5,160 bases of DNA from Amnimonas aquatica (GTDB taxonomy: Bacteria > Pseudomonadota > Gammaproteobacteria > Pseudomonadales > Moraxellaceae). Shown piece by piece: positions 1 through 5,160 of this stretch. How positions within the stretch are numbered: the stretch's first letter is position 1; each line of letters starts with the position of its first letter. The notes below the pieces were generated by a model that saw nothing but the letters and a program-made list of their open reading frames with translations, was not told the origin of the DNA and searched no databases. The stretch covers positions 1-5,160 of the forward strand of contig NZ_PTQZ01000134.1 of the NCBI RefSeq assembly GCF_002943415.1. Direction: 5' to 3'. The translations under genes were made by a program, and so were the position numbers.

Positions 1-329
1 ATCCGCGATTCGCGCGCCTGACCGAAGCCTGCCAGCAGAAGGGCCACGACCTGGTCGCCCTGCAGGGCGCGGCACTCCGCCTGCAGCGCGGACTTGCCGC
101 TGCGGATCAGCTCGCTGCGCAGGCTGATCGGACCGCTCGCCGCCGGGCCTACGAAGGAAATGGCGGCCGAGCGCAGCGGCCGTCCGGCGGCCACGGTCTG
201 CTCCAGATAGGTCTGCATGAGCGCGGCCACCAGCCCGCCGAAAGTGGCGCGTCCCTGGGCCCAGCCGGCCGGGATGTCGGCGCCGGCGCTGCCGACGCTG
301 GCCAGGATGTCGTGCAGTCGCGTGCTCAT
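1..329 (-). CDS. Acyl-CoA thioesterase-like protein (4HBT_3/TesB-like hot-dog fold), N-terminal part, cut by window edge
   Basis: The frame opens with ATG at 327-329 and stays open to the left edge, giving 109 residues plus two bases; the C-terminal part is outside the window. The visible part resembles the N-terminal hot-dog domain of thioesterase-like acyl-CoA hydrolases. It has QGRATFGGLVAAL at residues 25-37 (the Q-G-x-x-x-F/Y-G-G segment that packs against the central helix), GRPLRSAAISFVGPAASGP at about 49-67, and a strand pattern ending in AGFGQARES near 100-108. Members of this family usually have two tandem hot-dog domains and about 250-290 residues, so more than half is probably missing. 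The family hydrolyses acyl-CoA thioesters in the cytoplasm; the substrate here cannot be inferred. The start is supported by an AGGAG nine bases upstream. It lies 82 bases after holA on the same strand, so it may be the last gene of that operon or have its own promoter. The family assignment rests on motif recognition, without alignment. Confidence 0.8.
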   Translation of the reverse strand, partial: MSTRLHDILASVGSAGADIPAGWAQGRATFGGLVAALMQTYLEQTVAAGRPLRSAAISFVGPAASGPISLRSELIRSGKSALQAECRALQGDQVVALLLAGFGQARESR

Positions 330-338
330 GAAGGGGGG

Positions 339-343
339 CTCCT
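339..343 (-). promoter_or_regulatory. Ribosome-binding site of the thioesterase-like gene
   Basis: Read on the minus strand this is AGGAG, followed by nine bases (CCCCCCTTC) and the ATG at 327-329. It is a near-consensus Shine-Dalgarno sequence, stronger than those in front of holA and leuS. It fixes the start of the edge-truncated gene and suggests translation independent of holA. Confidence 0.7.
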
Positions 344-411
344 GTGCGGGCGCGGGGTACGGTGTCCCGCAGGCGTGATGAGGCGGCCGGCTGACGATGC
401 CGGATCCGGTG

Positions 412-1437
412 TCATGCGGTGAACAGCGGCCTGCCGGCCATGGCCATGGACAGGCGCAGCAGCGCATCCCAGGCACGTTCCGGCGACTGTCCCTTGATGG
501 CCTTGTCGATGTCGATGAGTCCGCTGCTCATGCGCTGCAGCCGCGCCAGCGGGAGACGCCGCAGCGCCTGCTGGGCCGGTCCCTGGCGCTTGGCCCAGAA
601 GCCGAGCTGGCCCAGCAGCTGCGGCGACGGGCTGCGCAGGCCCTGGCTGTGCATCTGCTCGGCGGCGAGCGTGAGCCCGCGCAGGTCCTTCTGCAGCGCC
701 CACAGCACCACCGACTCGGCCTGTCCTTCGGCCTCCAGGCCGAGGATCAGGCGTGCCACGCGCGGGGCATCGCCGAGCAGCACGGCATCGGCGAGATCGA
801 ACACCGAATAGCGGGCGCTGTCGCTGACCATGGCGGCCACGGCCTCGATGTCGATGTCACCGCCGTCGTGCAGCAGGCGCAGTTTCTCCAGCGTCTGCGC
901 GGCAGCGAGCAGGTTGCCCTCGGTGCGTTCGGCCAGCAGCTGCTGCGCGTCCGGCTGCAGGCGCAGGCCGAGCTGGCGTGCGCGCGTCTGCAGCCAGCCG
1001 GGCAGGGCGGCGGCATCGACCGGGTAGAAAGTCACGATCACGCCGGCGGCATCGAGCGCGGTCAGCCATTTGGCTTTCTGCGCGGCGCCGTCGAGCTTGG
1101 GCAGGGTGATCACCAGCACGGTGTCTTCAGGCGGTCGCGCGGCCAGCGTGATCAACGCCTCGGCGGCGCTGGCGTCGGGCTTGCCGCTGAAGCGCAGTTC
1201 GAGCAGCTTGCGCTCGGCGAACAGCGACAGCGACTGGCAGCCGGCCAGCAGGTCGTTCCAGTCGAAGCCGCGCTCGACGCCATGGCGCTCGCGCTCGCCG
1301 TAGCCCTGGGTGCTGGCGGCGCGGCGCAGGGCGTCCGAGGCCTCCTGCAGCAGCAGGGGTTCGTCGCCGGTGAGCACGTAGACCGGCTGCAGCGGTTCGC
1401 GCAGGTGCGCGTCGAGCTGTTCGGGGCGCAGCTTCAT
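412..1437 (-). CDS. holA: DNA polymerase III, delta subunit (clamp loader)
   Basis: This 341-residue protein matches HolA, the delta subunit of the DNA polymerase III clamp loader, in length (E. coli delta is about 343) and motif order. Delta opens the beta sliding clamp so that the loader can place it on primed DNA. The start MKLRPEQLDAHL, then PVYVLTGDEPLLLQEASDALR at 18-38, is the typical HolA N-terminus, including the 'G-x-[DE]-P-L-L-[LI]-Q-E' signature. SLFAERKLLEL at 71-81 is the region that in the family contacts beta. EGNLLAAAQTLEKLRLL at 173-189 and SVFDLADAVLLGD at 211-223 are conserved helices of domains II and III. The C-terminal part from about 225 is helical, as expected for the collar domain. 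It begins 21 bases after the lptE stop with only a weak ribosome site (GCGAGC upstream), so translational coupling to lptE is plausible. It ends in GRPLFTA and TGA at 412-414. I see no frameshift or missing segment. Confidence 0.95.
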   Translation of the reverse strand: MKLRPEQLDAHLREPLQPVYVLTGDEPLLLQEASDALRRAASTQGYGERERHGVERGFDWNDLLAGCQSLSLFAERKLLELRFSGKPDASAAEALITLAARPPEDTVLVITLPKLDGAAQKAKWLTALDAAGVIVTFYPVDAAALPGWLQTRARQLGLRLQPDAQQLLAERTEGNLLAAAQTLEKLRLLHDGGDIDIEAVAAMVSDSARYSVFDLADAVLLGDAPRVARLILGLEAEGQAESVVLWALQKDLRGLTLAAEQMHSQGLRSPSPQLLGQLGFWAKRQGPAQQALRRLPLARLQRMSSGLIDIDKAIKGQSPERAWDALLRLSMAMAGRPLFTA

Positions 1438-1458
1438 GCGGGAGCTCGCCGGCCGCCG

Positions 1459-1992
1459 TCAGGGAGCCGGCGAACCGGCGGTGCCTGACGTGCCGGCGGG
1501 CGCGGCATCTTCCGCCAGATCGGACGGCTTGATGCGCGAGAGCTGCATGAGCACCTGGGCGACCGCCTGCTGGCGCAGGTCGTCGATCAGCATGTTCTCT
1601 TCCTCGTATTTGCCGACGATGCGCGTGTTGTCGAACTGGTAGGTGCGGCGCAGACGAATGGTGCGCTCGGCCGTGGCCGGCATGCCGCTGGCGTGGCGGA
1701 GCTGGAACACCAGCTCGTAGAACAGCGTGTATTCGGCGGCCTTGGCGCGGCTGTCGATGGTGGTGGTCTGGCGGTTGATGCGCTCGGCGCTGACCTGCAG
1801 GCGCAGCGGCGCGTTGGCCTGCACCTGCGCACCCATGCGCTGGATGCCGGCGGTGAGGTCGCGCTCCAGCGTCACCACCTCGGTGTCGACGGTGATGGGG
1901 TCGAGCAGTGCCGGCAGCGCGTGCTGGCCGCGCAGTTGGAAGCCGCAGGCGGTGATCGCCAGCGTCATCAGGATCAGCCACAGGTTGCGCAT
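1459..1992 (-). CDS. lptE: LPS-assembly lipoprotein LptE (RlpB)
   Basis: This is a 177-residue outer-membrane lipoprotein. LptE plugs the LptD barrel and helps deliver lipopolysaccharide to the outer leaflet. A short signal peptide (MRNLWLILMTLAITAC) ends in the lipobox I-T-A-C, making Cys16 the lipidated residue. The mature protein starts CGFQLRG, the hallmark start of LptE. Further family features are RTYQFDNTRIVGKYEEENMLIDDLR at about 116-140, where Arg/Tyr-x-Phe-Asp and the Glu-Glu-x-x-Leu turn are typical, and the closing helix QQAVAQVLMQLSRIK at about 141-155. Residues 158-177 form an Ala/Pro/Gly/Ser/Thr-rich, probably disordered tail. The start is supported by GGAG eight bases upstream. 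It lies between leuS and holA, a gene order well known in Gamma- and Betaproteobacteria, which strengthens the call for a fast-evolving protein. No Asp follows Cys16 (it is Gly), consistent with outer-membrane sorting. Confidence 0.93.
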   Translation of the reverse strand: MRNLWLILMTLAITACGFQLRGQHALPALLDPITVDTEVVTLERDLTAGIQRMGAQVQANAPLRLQVSAERINRQTTTIDSRAKAAEYTLFYELVFQLRHASGMPATAERTIRLRRTYQFDNTRIVGKYEEENMLIDDLRQQAVAQVLMQLSRIKPSDLAEDAAPAGTSGTAGSPAP

Positions 1993-2000
1993 GCCGCTCT

Positions 2001-2004
2001 CTCC
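2001..2004 (-). promoter_or_regulatory. Ribosome-binding site of lptE
   Basis: On the minus strand this reads GGAG within GCGGAGAGAGCGGC, eight bases before the ATG at 1990-1992. It supports the chosen lptE start, which also gives a proper lipoprotein signal peptide. Confidence 0.6.
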
Positions 2005-2024
2005 GCTTGTGTCGTCGTGCCGCG

Positions 2025-2047
2025 GCGCCCGGACCGGTGCCGGGCGC
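2025..2047 (-). other. GC-rich hairpin in the leuS-lptE gap (no U-tract)
   Basis: Two perfectly complementary 8-base arms (GCGCCCGG and CCGGGCGC on either strand) at 2025-2032 and 2040-2047 flank a 7-base loop. On the minus strand the stem starts six bases after the last base of the leuS stop codon. It is not followed by a run of T: the minus-strand sequence continues CGCGGCACGACG. It therefore does not meet the usual intrinsic terminator pattern. It could protect the 3' end of a leuS transcript, cause pausing, or reduce lptE-holA expression relative to leuS. The stem itself is seen in the sequence; any function is inferred. Confidence 0.5.
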
Positions 2048-2052
2048 TGTCG

Positions 2053-4758
<2,706 letters not shown>

Positions 4759-4762
<4 letters not shown>

Positions 4763-5160
4763 GGCAGGACGTCCGCCCGGACGCCCGGAGCGTGCTCCTG
4801 GCGCCTGCCGGAGGCGGGTGCCGTGCCGGGGAGCAGGGTGCGCTGGCCGGCACCGATGGCCGCCGGCCGCTTCAGTGCCCGTGCCATGTCGAGGTAGTTC
4901 TCGGTCAGCCGCGCTGCCTCCGCGCCGAGGTCGAACAGCGCCGGGTTGAACAGCCAGATGTCGAGCAGGCCGACGATGTAGGAGCGGAACAGGTGGCTGG
5001 CCATCTTGATGTCCATGTCTTCCGGCGCCTCGCCCAGTGCCGTGGCCATCTGCCAGTGGTAGCGCAGGAACGCCTCGCACTCGCGCTCGATGAGCTCGCG
5101 CCGTTGTCGCAGGCGATCGCCGTGCTCGGCGCCGTCGCTGCGGTGCATGAGGATGACGTA
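4759..5160 (-). CDS. TetR-family transcriptional regulator, AcrR-type C-terminal part, cut by window edge
   Basis: The frame is open from the right edge and ends in TGA at 4759-4761, so 133 C-terminal residues are visible; the helix-turn-helix N-terminus is outside. The in-frame Met at 5146-5148 is internal, because coding similarity continues upstream of it (YVILMHRSD resembles the 'EVIFHKCE' segment of AcrR). The fragment has an alpha-helical arrangement, and HLFRSYIVGLLDIWLFNPALFDLGAEAARLTENYLDMAR at about fragment residues 56-94 matches the AcrR/TtgR-type C-terminal domain (compare the E. coli AcrR 'RGYISGLMENWLFAP-SFDL' pattern). That domain binds hydrophobic ligands and mediates dimerisation, and such proteins usually repress efflux-pump genes. 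After about residue 95 there is a Pro/Gly/Arg/Ala-rich tail of some 39 residues without family motifs, probably disordered. The target is unknown: a divergent efflux operon to the right would be typical but is not in view. It lies 81 bases upstream of leuS on the same strand, so read-through is possible. Confidence 0.85.

Noticed and set aside
400..409. Perfect 10-base palindrome CCGGATCCGG just after holA, considered as a terminator or operator.
   Set aside because: It has no loop and no T-run, and a 10-base palindrome is expected fairly often in GC-rich DNA. A nearby GCGGG/CCCGC pair (about 352-370) is also too short to call a terminator.
397..1488. A 363-codon open frame on the plus strand across holA.
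   Set aside because: Same explanation: the antisense mirror of holA, Gln/Arg/Ala/Gly-rich, no motif, and HolA itself has clear family signatures on the minus strand.
1127..1981. A 284-codon minus-strand frame overlapping lptE and holA.
   Set aside because: Out of frame with both genes, with an Arg/Ala/His/Pro-rich shadow composition; it spans the real lptE stop and holA start.
5146..5148. ATG as the true start of the TetR-type gene, giving a 129-residue complete protein.
   Set aside because: The in-frame codons before it (YVIL) fit the AcrR family alignment, and a TetR protein needs an N-terminal helix-turn-helix that would lie beyond the right edge; the gene is therefore partial.

Overview
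The window is a GC-rich, densely packed bacterial chromosome segment in which every gene I can support lies on the minus strand. From upstream (right end) to downstream (left end) the order is: the C-terminal part of an AcrR-type TetR regulator, leuS, lptE, holA, and the N-terminal part of an acyl-CoA thioesterase-like protein. The leuS-lptE-holA block, an LptE lipoprotein (an outer-membrane LPS assembly part) and the sequence style of LeuRS point to a Gram-negative proteobacterium. I favour a high-GC gammaproteobacterium over a betaproteobacterium, but the genus cannot be read from this window.

Region by region. 4759-5160 holds the ligand-binding C-terminal half of a TetR/AcrR repressor cut by the window edge. 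4678-4758 is an 81-base gap with a plausible sigma70-type promoter for leuS, whose -35 overlaps the regulator's stop codon. 2053-4677 is a complete leucyl-tRNA synthetase with intact catalytic, editing and zinc-ribbon motifs. 1993-2052 is a 60-base gap with a perfect 8-bp GC-rich hairpin just after the leuS stop and no U-tract. 1459-1992 is lptE and 412-1437 is holA, only 21 bases apart. 330-411 is an 82-base gap with a good ribosome-binding site for the thioesterase-like gene that runs off the left edge. No gap exceeds 300 bases.

Functionally this is a housekeeping cluster: tRNA charging (LeuS), LPS export to the outer membrane (LptE) and replisome clamp loading (HolA). They are probably co-transcribed because of conserved gene order and tight spacing rather than because they share a pathway. 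The flanking regulator and thioesterase are the less conserved neighbours. I saw no tRNA, rRNA, CRISPR, insertion sequence, phage gene or evident new system. The very long plus-strand open frames across leuS and holA look like antisense shadows of GC-rich coding sequence.
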